A DNA stretch of 64,000 nucleotides. Origin: Staphylococcus equorum (GTDB lineage Bacteria > Bacillota > Bacilli > Staphylococcales > Staphylococcaceae). The DNA is taken from contig NZ_JAMBPV010000001.1 of NCBI RefSeq assembly GCF_029531845.1, positions 186,001 to 250,000 of the forward strand, given 5' to 3'. Made by a program: the position numbers and the translations under genes. This document shows positions 1 through 8,810 of the stretch, one piece after another. A model generated the notes under the pieces. The model saw only the letters and a program-made list of their open reading frames with translations. It searched no databases and was not told the origin of the DNA. Position 1 is the stretch's first letter. Every line of letters starts with the position of its first letter.

Positions 1-996
1 CTTAATATTGATTTCCCAGGCGGAACATACCGTCAAATGTTCTTCGTCGCTGATGTAGAAAATGATACTGCATTAAAAACGGCATCCATGGGCTTCTATG
101 ATAACTACTTTTGTTTAGGATTCCCTATTAGAACTACAGGACAACTACGTCTTATTGGTTTAATACCTGATGATCTTGTAGTAGAGGGTGACGGTCCTCA
201 ATCACTCACTCCTCTAATTCCGCATGTTGAACGTATCTTACCCATACAAATAAATAAAGTGAATTGGTATTCACCCTATCGTTCCCACCATCGTGTTGCT
301 GAAAAATTCAGACTAGGCCGTGCTTTCTTATGTGGAGATGCTGGCCATATCCATAGTCCTGCTGGTGGTCAAGGTATGAATACAGGTATAAGTGATGCGC
401 TTAATTTAGCTTGGAAACTTGGAGCAGTTCTAAAAGAAAAAGCCGCACCAAAATTACTAGATACCTACGAACCTGAACGTATCGAATTCGCTCAAAGGTT
501 AGTGAATACGACAGACAAAGCTTTTCAAATCATGACCAATAGTCGTATGGTAAAAAATTTCGTCATCCCTTTCTTTGCACCTAAATTATTACGTTTTAAC
601 ACTTTAAAACAATTAATATTTAAAACAATTTCTCAAACTAATTTAAACTATCGACATAGTGAATTAAGTAGCGGAGAATATGGTGACATTAAAGGTGGAG
701 ACCGCTTACCATGGGTGCATACAAGTAATATTGATAACTTTGAACCATTAAAATCTTATGATTGGCAACTTCACACGTATGGTAAAGTTACGCAAGAACT
801 CAAACAACTCGCTTTTGAAACTGGTGTTCCGCTGTATGATGTACCTTGGAACAGATCAATCAATGCGAAAGGTATTAAAGAAAATTCAGTATTTCTAGTA
901 CGTCCAGATAGTTACGTATCCGTAGCTACAGGCCTCCAAAATTTAGAACCTATAAAAAGTATGGTTCATAATTATGATATTTATCGTTTAAATTAA
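1..996 (+). CDS. FAD-dependent aromatic-ring monooxygenase, C-terminal part (5' end outside window)
   Basis: The frame is open from the first base, so the gene starts upstream of the window; 331 residues are visible. The motif GRAFLCGDAGHIHSPAGG, followed by GQGMNTGISDALNLAWKL, is the second FAD-binding (GD) motif of the PF01494 flavoprotein hydroxylases (phenol, pentachlorophenol and MhpA-type hydroxylases). In this family the enzyme inserts one oxygen atom into an aromatic ring using NAD(P)H. The last ~120 residues match the variable C-terminal domain. The substrate cannot be read from the sequence. It ends TAA and is followed by a hairpin and a terminator, so it is the last gene of its transcript. 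Confidence 0.85.
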   Translation, partial: LNIDFPGGTYRQMFFVADVENDTALKTASMGFYDNYFCLGFPIRTTGQLRLIGLIPDDLVVEGDGPQSLTPLIPHVERILPIQINKVNWYSPYRSHHRVAEKFRLGRAFLCGDAGHIHSPAGGQGMNTGISDALNLAWKLGAVLKEKAAPKLLDTYEPERIEFAQRLVNTTDKAFQIMTNSRMVKNFVIPFFAPKLLRFNTLKQLIFKTISQTNLNYRHSELSSGEYGDIKGGDRLPWVHTSNIDNFEPLKSYDWQLHTYGKVTQELKQLAFETGVPLYDVPWNRSINAKGIKENSVFLVRPDSYVSVATGLQNLEPIKSMVHNYDIYRLN

Positions 997-1007
997 CTTA
1001 GATCTTG

Positions 1008-1069
1008 AAAATCATGTATCGGAAATGCATTACTGATTTGCTTTGCAAATCATTTCGAAGATGATTTTT
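1008..1069 (+). other. Long imperfect inverted repeat after the monooxygenase
   Basis: AAAATCAT at 1008-1015 pairs with ATGATTTT at 1061-1068, and the inner arms TGATTTGC/GCAAATCA form a tight hairpin around 1034-1052. It lies between the stop codon and the poly-T terminator. It could protect an mRNA 3' end; this is inference. Confidence 0.5.
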
Positions 1070-1092
1070 AATTTGGTAAAGTAAACAAGAAT

Positions 1093-1125
1093 CTCATTCA
1101 TCAAATAAGATGAGTGAGTTTTTTT
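1093..1125 (+). terminator. Rho-independent terminator
   Basis: A 10-bp stem (CTCATTCATC / GATGAGTGAG, one G-U pair) with a 6-nt loop is followed by seven T. It ends the monooxygenase transcript. Confidence 0.85.
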
Positions 1126-1300
1126 CGTACTAGTTCAAGAAATCAAAATTTATCGATATTTGTGTTTGCTAGTTACAATGGTATAAAATAAAAAAGAGAT
1201 CATTAAGTAATATACATAAGAATTATGAACAATTGGACGCAATTAGTGCGGATATTCACACATTGTCAACTTTAAAAATAGAAAGGATACTTATTGAATA

Positions 1301-2065
1301 ATGAATAAATTACAAAAAGATGGTTATTCAAGATATGATTTAATGAAAAGTTTAAATTATGAGGGTATTGAACAGGATTACAATGAAATATTAGAATACT
1401 TTGCTGGCTTACCTGAAGATGATTATGCCCCTAACCTTAATAGATATAGAAGATACTCTAGAGCAATCGTTTTACCTGGAACAGAAGATGTTTTTTGGCT
1501 CCCTACGATTGAAAGAAACGGCGTTGATTATTCTGCGTATTTTCAAGGGAAGTTTAATCCAGAACATTCTGGCTCATATAGAGAATTCCATTCTATTGAT
1601 GAAAATATAAGAAGTAATAAATTGTTGAACGATATTATTATAGCCAATTATCATGAAACATTTTGGAACGAAGAAGATAAAATCTTACCGATTCATGTGG
1701 GTGTGCATTTCGTTAAATTGTATGTAGAAAATGACGGAGATAAGGCTGTTTCTTCTCCGAACTGTTTACATCAAGACGGAGAGCCGTTTACGTTTGCTCA
1801 TTTAGTCGAAAGAAAAAATATTATTGGTGGAACAAATGCTATCGCTGTACCTGAAGCTGCTGGAAATGATCCCAAAGAAACTGATGAAAACAATATAATA
1901 GAAGTTTTTGAAATGGAAAACCCTTTAGAATCCTATGGCGTTTACGATCCTAATGTCAGTCATTATGTGAGTCCAGTTGAAAAAGGTTCAGAACAAGGCA
2001 CAGGCCTTAGATCTGTTATATTAATTGATTACCAACAAACAGTCGTTGCAGATGTCGATGAATAA
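1301..2065 (+). CDS. 2-oxoglutarate/Fe(II)-dependent dioxygenase (PF10014-type, possible amino-acid hydroxylase)
   Basis: 254 residues. LHQDGEPFTF (about residues 158-167) supplies the H-x-D of the facial triad, HYVSPV the likely distal His, and GLRSVILIDYQ near the end the 2-oxoglutarate-binding Arg strand. This arrangement and the length fit the 2OG-Fe dioxygenase family that contains L-isoleucine 4-hydroxylase of Bacillus thuringiensis and BsmA. Members couple 2-oxoglutarate decarboxylation to hydroxylation of a free aliphatic amino acid. The ribosome binding site is GAAAGGATA upstream of ATG. The gene stands alone between two terminators, so its substrate cannot be inferred from neighbours. 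Confidence 0.75.
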   Translation: MNKLQKDGYSRYDLMKSLNYEGIEQDYNEILEYFAGLPEDDYAPNLNRYRRYSRAIVLPGTEDVFWLPTIERNGVDYSAYFQGKFNPEHSGSYREFHSIDENIRSNKLLNDIIIANYHETFWNEEDKILPIHVGVHFVKLYVENDGDKAVSSPNCLHQDGEPFTFAHLVERKNIIGGTNAIAVPEAAGNDPKETDENNIIEVFEMENPLESYGVYDPNVSHYVSPVEKGSEQGTGLRSVILIDYQQTVVADVDE

Positions 2066-2070
2066 TATTA

Positions 2071-2105
2071 AAACCCCCTGCTTTTATAAAAGCAGGGGGT
2101 TTATT
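2071..2105 (+). terminator. Strong bidirectional terminator
   Basis: AAACCCCCTGCTTTT / AAAAGCAGGGGGTTT hairpin with A- and T-runs on both sides. It serves the dioxygenase (+) and the convergent symporter gene (-). Confidence 0.9.
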
Positions 2106-2139
2106 TATGCTGAATCTTATTTTTAATAAAGTGAATACT

Positions 2140-3558
2140 TTAAGCTGTCGCGTAATCTTTTTTACCCAAGAATGTTACAAGTAATAACATAATTGTTGAA
2201 AGTGGTAACCCAATTAAGATTGGATGCAGACCAAACGGATGACCAAGTATTTGCCAAATTACTGCTGAGCCAAGTCCACTCCACATTGCGACGTTACCCG
2301 CAAGTTTGGTAGGTTTTTGCCAAAACAGACCGAAAATCACTGGCGCAAGCAATCCTGAAACTGTCATTGCAGTGCCTGTTACCATCAGATTTACTAATTC
2401 TGGAATCATAAGTGCTAATACTAAAGAAATAACAGCTACGATTAATACTGAAAGTTTACTATATAATAGCATTTTATGTTGATTATGACTTTTCACATTT
2501 GGTTTTATAATATCATTTGCTATAGATGAAGAACCTGCAATAAAGAAGGAATCCGCGCTAGATATTACCGCTGCTAATAAGACGATAATCATTATGAGTA
2601 CTAATGGAAATGGGAACACTTCTTGAATGACATTATAATAAACTAATGGTGTTTCTGCTATGTCCAAATTCAAACCAAACTTAGCATAGACACCTATAAA
2701 CACTGTCATTGCACCTAACGCTACTGCAATAATCATAGAAATACCATAACCATTTCTTGCAGTTTTCAAATCTTTAGCGGCCCAAATACGTTGCCACACA
2801 TCTTGTCTGATAAATTGATAGAACGCTAATGTTAGCAGATAAATTAAGATTTCATTCGGTGTAATATTAAGGTAATTTAACATATCGCTTTGGTTTTGAC
2901 TGCTTGCATTGGCTTGAATATCACTCCAACTACCTGAGTAATAGATAACCACAAAGAATAACACAATAACACCGATTGTAAGTATTGTTCCTTGAACAAC
3001 GTCTTGCCAAACGACAGCTTTTAAGCCGCCTAGATATGTTTTTATAGTCAGCAAGATACATCCTATAATAATACCCGCTGTCATATTTAATCCTATTGTT
3101 AAATTCAAAATAGAAGCAATTGCAACAAACTGCATACCTGTCATCGCACAATATGCAAATAAGAAACTGATAACAGTTGGAATACGTGCTGATTCACCAT
3201 AACGAAGCGCAGTATAATCACCGATTGTCACCATATTATGCTTTTCACCTAATAATCTAATACGTTTTAATAAAAAGAATGCAAGTACAATAACAGCGGC
3301 CATCATAGTGATATGAATCCACTGCTGTCCCATACCTAATGTATAACCATTCTCCATATAACCTAACAATGTCGCGCCGCCTACACCAGTGCTGACAAAT
3401 GTTAAAATCAGTGGCCATAATGTTACCGTTCTACTTGCCATATTATAGTCATCATAAGTTTTAATTTTTCTTTGTATGTATACAGACATTGACAGTAAAA
3501 AAATAAAATAAATAATGATCGTAAATCCTAAAATTAATTGTTCACTACTATTAAACAC
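2140..3558 (-). CDS. Sodium:solute symporter (SSS family)
   Basis: 472 residues with about 13 hydrophobic segments across the whole length. The block GLKAVVWQDVVQGTILTIG and the block SSADSFFIAGSSSIANDI are typical of SSS transporters (the PutP/PanF superfamily), which use the Na+ gradient to import a solute across the cytoplasmic membrane. Start is GTG at 3558, seven bases after AAGGGGA. It is transcribed alone, convergent with the dioxygenase and divergent from bioB. Substrate is unknown; proline, pantothenate or a carboxylate are all possible for the family. Confidence 0.85.
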   Translation of the reverse strand: MFNSSEQLILGFTIIIYFIFLLSMSVYIQRKIKTYDDYNMASRTVTLWPLILTFVSTGVGGATLLGYMENGYTLGMGQQWIHITMMAAVIVLAFFLLKRIRLLGEKHNMVTIGDYTALRYGESARIPTVISFLFAYCAMTGMQFVAIASILNLTIGLNMTAGIIIGCILLTIKTYLGGLKAVVWQDVVQGTILTIGVIVLFFVVIYYSGSWSDIQANASSQNQSDMLNYLNITPNEILIYLLTLAFYQFIRQDVWQRIWAAKDLKTARNGYGISMIIAVALGAMTVFIGVYAKFGLNLDIAETPLVYYNVIQEVFPFPLVLIMIIVLLAAVISSADSFFIAGSSSIANDIIKPNVKSHNQHKMLLYSKLSVLIVAVISLVLALMIPELVNLMVTGTAMTVSGLLAPVIFGLFWQKPTKLAGNVAMWSGLGSAVIWQILGHPFGLHPILIGLPLSTIMLLLVTFLGKKDYATA

Positions 3559-3727
3559 TACACTATCCCCTTGTAAATATATTTTTCACAATGCCTTTAG
3601 TTTATCGTGACTGCTTACATGAATCAAACTATATTTTAAGTTTTTGTTGATGTCATTAGACTTTCTTAACCAAGTTGAATATAAAACATTGTCCCCCCCT
3701 CATCAGAATTTTTAGCTAACACGTAGA

Positions 3728-3783
3728 TATTGTAAACTAATTATTTATTTTGATTTACATTTATATAGAAAGAGCTTTATTAT
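3728..3783 (+). promoter_or_regulatory. Candidate BirA operator overlapping the bioB promoter
   Basis: Half-sites TTGTAAAC (3730-3737) and GATTTACAT (3752-3760) form a spaced inverted repeat like Firmicute BirA operators (TGTAAAC-N14-16-GTTTACA). A sigma-A promoter can be read as TTTACA (3754-3759), 18 bp, TATTAT (3778-3783), so the right half-site covers the -35. Biotin-loaded BirA would then block transcription. The motif is seen; BirA control is inference from family knowledge. Confidence 0.6.
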
Positions 3784-3828
3784 AAACAAGAGAAACTAAT
3801 AAAGCCTAATCAAATGAGGAGAATTAAT

Positions 3829-4812
3829 ATGAAATTAGCTGAAGATATTTTACAAGGGGAAACATTAACTAAAGATACACTACTAAAAATATATGAAGAT
3901 TCTAACGTAGACACATTAGATTTATTAAACGAGGCTTACATATTAAGAAAACACTATTACGGTAAAAAAGTTAAATTAAACATGATTTTAAATGCAAAAA
4001 GTGGTATCTGTCCTGAAGATTGTGGTTATTGCGGTCAATCTAGGGATATGAAACAAAAGCAGCGCTATAGTTTAGTGCCAGAAGAACAAATCGTTAGTGG
4101 TGCCAAAGTAGCGCATGAAAACAATATAGGCACTTATTGTATTGTTATGAGCGGTAGAGGTCCAAGTAATAAAGAAATTGACCATATAAGTAGAACTGTA
4201 GAAGAAATAAAATCAAATCACCCACAGTTGAAAGTATGTGCATGTCTTGGATTAACCAATGATGAGCAAGCTAAAAAACTCAAGGCAGCTGGTGTCGATA
4301 GATATAACCATAATATAAATACAAGCGAAAACTACCATGAAACAGTTGTAACTACACATACTTATAAGGATAGAACCAATACTTTAGAAATTATGAAAGC
4401 AAACAATATTTCACCATGTTCTGGTGTCATTTGTGGTACGGGAGAATCAAATCAAGATATTATTGATATGGCGTTCGCCTTAAAAGAAATTGATGCCGAT
4501 AGTATTCCTATTAATTTTTTACATCCTATTCAAGGCACAAAGTTCGGAGAAATGGATGAATTAACTCCTATGAAATGTTTAAGACTAATTGCTTTATTTA
4601 GACTCGTTAATCCATCTAAAGAAATTAGAATTGCTGGTGGTAGAGAGGTTAATTTACGTTCACTACAACCTTTAGCTTTGAAGGCTGCAAATTCAATATT
4701 TGTAGGAGACTATTTAATTACTGGAGGACAGCCAAATCAACTAGACTATAAAATGATTCAAGATTTAGGTTTTGAAATTGACTTTGGATACAATGAACTG
4801 CAAGGAGAATAA
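3829..4812 (+). CDS. bioB: Biotin synthase
   Basis: 327 residues, usual family length. CPEDCGYC (about residues 59-66) is the CxxxCxxC cluster of radical SAM enzymes. Motifs [24 protein letters not shown] and [19 protein letters not shown] are BioB signatures, including the Arg that ligates the [2Fe-2S] cluster. It inserts sulfur into dethiobiotin, the last step of biotin synthesis. An in-frame ATG at 3814 is unlikely because the Shine-Dalgarno GAGGAGA lies on it; ATG 3829 has correct spacing. No other bio genes are adjacent, so dethiobiotin must come from elsewhere in the genome or from outside. Confidence 0.95.
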   Translation: MKLAEDILQGETLTKDTLLKIYEDSNVDTLDLLNEAYILRKHYYGKKVKLNMILNAKSGICPEDCGYCGQSRDMKQKQRYSLVPEEQIVSGAKVAHENNIGTYCIVMSGRGPSNKEIDHISRTVEEIKSNHPQLKVCACLGLTNDEQAKKLKAAGVDRYNHNINTSENYHETVVTTHTYKDRTNTLEIMKANNISPCSGVICGTGESNQDIIDMAFALKEIDADSIPINFLHPIQGTKFGEMDELTPMKCLRLIALFRLVNPSKEIRIAGGREVNLRSLQPLALKAANSIFVGDYLITGGQPNQLDYKMIQDLGFEIDFGYNELQGE

Positions 4813-4832
4813 AACTTTATTTTAATAAAAAA

Positions 4833-4881
4833 AGACTGGGAATGAAATCAAAAATATGAAATTTGATTTCATCCCCAGTCT
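4833..4881 (+). terminator. Terminator hairpin after bioB
   Basis: AGACTGGG(G)ATGAAATCAAA arms pair almost perfectly across a short loop. It is followed by the short direct repeat AAATCCTTTA (two and a half units, about 4890-4915). Confidence 0.75.
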
Positions 4882-5129
4882 ATAACTTTAAAATCCTTTA
4901 AAATCCTTTAAAATATTAACCTCAAATCTGTACGCTAACTTAGATCATGATACTTCTTAACCAATCAGCTCACTAAGTTTTTCCAAACTTCTAATCAAGA
5001 CAAAGCAACACTATATAAAACAAACCACAATACTATAACAAAATAATCGTTTTCCTAATTGTTTGAATTTACATTAATATGGTATTATTTTTATGTAATA
5101 AAATATGCATAAAAATTAAGGAGGCTAAT

Positions 5130-6383
5130 ATGGAAGAATATTTACTGTTATTAGGAGCTGATCAATTCCTTAGAGAACGATCATATGCCGGTGGGAAATC
5201 AATAAGAGATTTTCAGATATGGACAGCAATAAAAGGTTCGAAATATAAATACAATGCTTATTTTGATTTTTGTATTGATGCAGACCCCTTAAGTTATGAG
5301 GATATAAAAAATGAAATAGACTATTATAAAACACAAGGTTATGAACCTAAATCTATAGTTCCTTTAAATGATTGGACACTTAAAGTAGCTAATAAGTTAA
5401 ACAAAGACTACGGGTTGCCTTACCTTGATGATGAAGTCGTAGAAGCTTGTAGAAATAAACATCTAATGAAGGAAGTATTTGAAAAAGCTGATATCCCTAC
5501 TCCAAAATCGAAACTTTTTGAAACTATTGAACAATTGAAAGAATTGATACAAACATTTGAGTTTCCCGTTATTATAAAACCTGTAGATTTTGGTGGTAGT
5601 GGCGGCGTTTACTTAGCTAATAATGAAGCAGAATGTAAGGAAGCTTATATGAAATCTCAAAAAGTTATGGCTGCTTATGCTGATTCTTTCAAAGTTTCTA
5701 AAAATACGTTTCTTATTGAAGCATTTATCGATAGCAACGAGGAAGTGTCTGTAGAAGTCTTATGTGGTGAAAACTTCTATGAAGTAATCACTGTCACAGA
5801 AAAATATTTATCTCCAAGACCTTGGTTTACTGAAATGGGGCACTTAGTTCCTAGCCACAGATATAAAGATGAAAATATTAAAAAACTAGCAATACAATCA
5901 TGTAAATCTTTAGGAATTAATCGTGGGGTAGCTCACATAGAAATAAAAATCAAAGACAACAATCTATACGTCATTGAAGCCGCAGCTAGACCAGGCGGAG
6001 ATGCTATTATGGATTTAGTTGAATCTTCTTACAGCATTAACCCCTATCAACTACATATTGCAATGTATATAAACAACAAACTCAAACCTCCATTCACATT
6101 TAGACCAAACAGCACATCAGCAATAGCTTTCATGAAGGCACAAAAAGGAAAAATAACAAATATCAATTTCCCAGATATATCAAAAGATACCGAAATTAAG
6201 CGTATCAGTTTATTAAAAAATATCGGTGATATCGTAAGTGATCCTGAAAACTGGAGCAGTCGTGATGGTTTAGTGCAATTTGGCTGGCCCGAGCTACCAA
6301 CTACTAAAATATATAAACATATAAATAAAGCTAATGATTTAGCAAATAAAATTTTTGATAGTAGTGATGATTATAATGAATAA
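5130..6383 (+). CDS. ATP-grasp carboxylate-amine/amino-acid ligase-like protein
   Basis: 417 residues from ATG 5130, which follows AAGGAGG; an upstream in-frame ATG (5079) has no ribosome binding site. Residues about 100-310 form an ATP-grasp fold: FPVIIKPVDFGGSGGV (near 146) is the ATP-binding lysine plus glycine loop, and EAAARPGGDAIMDLVE (near 290) carries the metal-binding Glu and the Arg-Pro-Gly loop. The subfamily resembles L-amino-acid ligases (BacD type) and CarB/PurK-like ligases, which make an acyl-phosphate and attack it with an amine. It overlaps the next gene, an MFS transporter, by 8 bp. Product unknown; a dipeptide or peptide-like metabolite is an inference from fold and neighbour. 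Confidence 0.8.
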   Translation: MEEYLLLLGADQFLRERSYAGGKSIRDFQIWTAIKGSKYKYNAYFDFCIDADPLSYEDIKNEIDYYKTQGYEPKSIVPLNDWTLKVANKLNKDYGLPYLDDEVVEACRNKHLMKEVFEKADIPTPKSKLFETIEQLKELIQTFEFPVIIKPVDFGGSGGVYLANNEAECKEAYMKSQKVMAAYADSFKVSKNTFLIEAFIDSNEEVSVEVLCGENFYEVITVTEKYLSPRPWFTEMGHLVPSHRYKDENIKKLAIQSCKSLGINRGVAHIEIKIKDNNLYVIEAAARPGGDAIMDLVESSYSINPYQLHIAMYINNKLKPPFTFRPNSTSAIAFMKAQKGKITNINFPDISKDTEIKRISLLKNIGDIVSDPENWSSRDGLVQFGWPELPTTKIYKHINKANDLANKIFDSSDDYNE

Positions 6384-7476
6384 TTACTTAATCATTACGG
6401 CTTTATATAGATTTATCTGTGGTGGATTAATTCTAGCGATTAACTGGGAATTAGCCAGTCCTGAATCTACAAGTGATTTAGCGATTTCAACTATTCTCTC
6501 ATTCGTTCCTGCAATATTCGCTCCATTTTTAATCAATTTATTTTTTAAAAATTATTCAGGCAGTAACCTTACAAAATTATCTTTTTTAGGAATATTTTTT
6601 ATAGTTATCGCTATCACCATGCTTTACCAAAACACGCTTTTATTAATACTTTTGAATTTTGCTTTATGGATTGTATTTTTTCTATTAGAAACAAGTTTAG
6701 AATTGTGGTTTTCTGAATTAGTAGAGAATAAAAATGAAGAATTTATTAATAAATATAGTTCTCTTTCAATGACAGTCAATCAAGTTGCTTTAATGATAGG
6801 ACCTTTGTTTATTGCAGTAATTATGAAATTCATTGCTTTATTTTGGATTTTTTTAATATACGGGATAGTCTACTTCTTACTTCACTTAGGCATTAATAAA
6901 GTAAAATTGATGACACATGATGTTACCTGTGAAACTGCACATACTTCAAAGGAACCTGTAAAAATAGTTCATTACTTAGTTGGCATGCTTATGTGGCCAA
7001 TATTAGGAACTATCAATTTTATGTTACCTACATTTACAGTATATAAAAATCGAGAGATACACGAAGTAGCATTATTAGATAGTGCTTTAGGCGTTGGTAT
7101 GGCACTTATCGGTATTTTACTTAGTAAGTATCTGTCTTATAAATGGATGAATATCTTTTTAATTATAAGTATATCAATATCTGTTCTATGGTATTACTTC
7201 GAGGATACAATAATAATAAAACTGTTATTAATGCTATGCTTTGGTCTATCTTTTGGTGGTGCAAGAATCATATTCAGAAAAATAATCGTGACAGAATACG
7301 CAAGTCACACTGTAAAAAGTGTTTATTCCCTGGGAAATGCACTCGGCCTATCCATCCTTTCTGTTTGTATTTATCTAGGTATGTTGAATTTGGATTTTGT
7401 TTGGTTACCCTCATTCATTTTATTAACTATATTACTTATTTTACTTAAAACTCAATACCAAAAAGGAGATCTGTAG
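6376..7476 (+). CDS. MFS transporter, partner of the ATP-grasp ligase
   Basis: 366 residues and about 11-12 transmembrane helices with a cytosolic loop near residue 180-200 (HDVTCETAHTSKEPVK). It fits the major facilitator superfamily. The chosen ATG overlaps the ligase stop codon (ATGAATAA), which indicates translational coupling; alternative starts TTG 6355, GTG 6364 and ATG 6367 lie just upstream. By analogy with the ligase-exporter pair BacD-BacE of bacilysin synthesis, it may export the ligase product. Import cannot be excluded. Confidence 0.75.
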   Translation: MNNYLIITALYRFICGGLILAINWELASPESTSDLAISTILSFVPAIFAPFLINLFFKNYSGSNLTKLSFLGIFFIVIAITMLYQNTLLLILLNFALWIVFFLLETSLELWFSELVENKNEEFINKYSSLSMTVNQVALMIGPLFIAVIMKFIALFWIFLIYGIVYFLLHLGINKVKLMTHDVTCETAHTSKEPVKIVHYLVGMLMWPILGTINFMLPTFTVYKNREIHEVALLDSALGVGMALIGILLSKYLSYKWMNIFLIISISISVLWYYFEDTIIIKLLLMLCFGLSFGGARIIFRKIIVTEYASHTVKSVYSLGNALGLSILSVCIYLGMLNLDFVWLPSFILLTILLILLKTQYQKGDL

Positions 7477-7503
7477 ATGAAAACTCAAATAGTTAAATCA
7501 TAA
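7477..7503 (+). other. Eight-codon ORF behind a strong ribosome binding site
   Basis: AAAGGAG at 7462-7468 precedes ATG 7477 and encodes only MKTQIVKS before TAA. It directly follows the MFS gene and lies in the left arm of the terminator stem. It may be the start of a deleted third operon gene, or chance. Confidence 0.3.
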
Positions 7504-7553
7504 AATTGATTACATGAATAAAGAGGTCCTCAGATTTAACTATTTGAGTTTAA
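7482..7553. terminator. Long inverted repeat, probable bidirectional terminator
   Basis: An 18-bp perfect inverted repeat (7482-7499 and 7533-7550, arm AACTCAAATAGTTAAATC) encloses a 33-nt loop with the palindrome GAGGTCCTC. It sits between the plus-strand MFS gene and the minus-strand membrane protein gene. Confidence 0.6.
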
Positions 7554-7593
7554 TTTCAGGTGTCGTTAACTTCATAATATCGAAATTGAACAA

Positions 7594-8403
7594 TTATGTT
7601 TTTTCTCTTTTTAGAATAAAATTCTTAACAAATTTATATTTTTTCTGGTCGTATTTCGCGTATGAGTAACTTAGCACACTAAATGTAGCTGCACCCAGCA
7701 AATTCACAAATAAATCTTTCATTGTGTCATGTATGCCAACATCAAGATAGCCACCATTAACAACATTTTCAACACGATTTCCCGACGCATCTCTACTCTC
7801 TATAACGGTTTTCTCAATATTATCAATGCGGTGTACAGTATTGTGCTCATTAGCCAAAGTTGCACTATTCACTTTTTGAACCACTCGATCTTTTTGCATG
7901 TCCATACCCATACCCTGATCAACTGTGTATTCAAAGAACTCCCACATCACACCAATCGTCATAGAAAAACAAAAAGTAACTATTGCAAGAAACAGTGGAT
8001 TTAAATTGATTCCTTTCACATTTTTGTTAAGTAAAAATACCAGCGAAAATCCAATACCTGCAGCTAAAAATCCATTAATTGAATGAAGCATTGTGTCCCA
8101 TAGCCTAAAATAACTGTAAAAATCTCCAAGTTCACCTAAAATTGTGGAACTAAAAATAAACAGAATAATAATAAATTCAAGTAAGTTAGGAATTTCAATT
8201 TTCAATAAATGTTCAGTAAGCTGTGGAATCATAAATAGAACAAGCGTCAAGACAAGAGTGAAAATCACATCCCATCTTTGGATAAATATCATTTCATTGA
8301 TAAGGTTTAAAATAACAATTAAGCGTAAAATAACATATATGGTAATTACTTTTTTATTTGCCGTTTTCGTGCTACTTGTAAATATTTTTTTAAAACTATT
8401 CAT
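7594..8403 (-). CDS. Multi-spanning membrane protein of unknown function (DUF2238-like)
   Basis: 269 residues from ATG 8403; the ATG at 8412 touches the Shine-Dalgarno GGAGA and is less likely. About six transmembrane helices are visible. WDTMLHSINGFLAAGIGF and IGVMWEFFEYTVDQ, with conserved acidic and His residues next to or inside helices, recall the DUF2238/YjdF-type membrane proteins. A soluble loop of about 60 residues (VQKVNSATLANEHNTVHRIDN...) precedes the last helix. No function is known to me. It is transcribed alone. Confidence 0.6.
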   Translation of the reverse strand: MNSFKKIFTSSTKTANKKVITIYVILRLIVILNLINEMIFIQRWDVIFTLVLTLVLFMIPQLTEHLLKIEIPNLLEFIIILFIFSSTILGELGDFYSYFRLWDTMLHSINGFLAAGIGFSLVFLLNKNVKGINLNPLFLAIVTFCFSMTIGVMWEFFEYTVDQGMGMDMQKDRVVQKVNSATLANEHNTVHRIDNIEKTVIESRDASGNRVENVVNGGYLDVGIHDTMKDLFVNLLGAATFSVLSYSYAKYDQKKYKFVKNFILKREKT

Positions 8404-8810
8404 AAACAACATTCTCCAATACTTATAGCGTATAACTTACAACCAATGAAATGATATGTAAGGAAGATTTCCCATCATCGCTTTCTTCAATTAAGCCATA
8501 TATTTACATACTTTTTTATCTTTATACTCATAGCTTTGACATCATAATACTTATATTATTTCATAATAAGATTATGTGTCTTAAAAATATATAACACAGT
8601 AGCTGTTAATAAAGTTAGCGCGTTTCTTAAACTATAACATTACAAGGGACATAGAAACGAATAAGCTAACCTGTTAAAAGAAGATAGGTAGCAATTTCAA
8701 GCGAATCATCTTTTCTATTATTTTATAAGCAATTCATTTTTAGAGTTATTGTTTGATATGTTTCTACATATATTTTAAAAAATAATGCAAGTGCCAGGTC
8801 ATACGTCATC
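8404..8810. other. Intergenic region, nothing recognised
   Basis: About 400 bp of AT-rich sequence between two minus-strand genes. I see no gene, convincing terminator or strong promoter in it. Confidence 0.5.

Noticed and set aside
4890..4915. Short tandem repeat AAATCCTTTA after bioB.
   Set aside because: Only about two and a half units, with no spacer-repeat pattern; not a CRISPR array.
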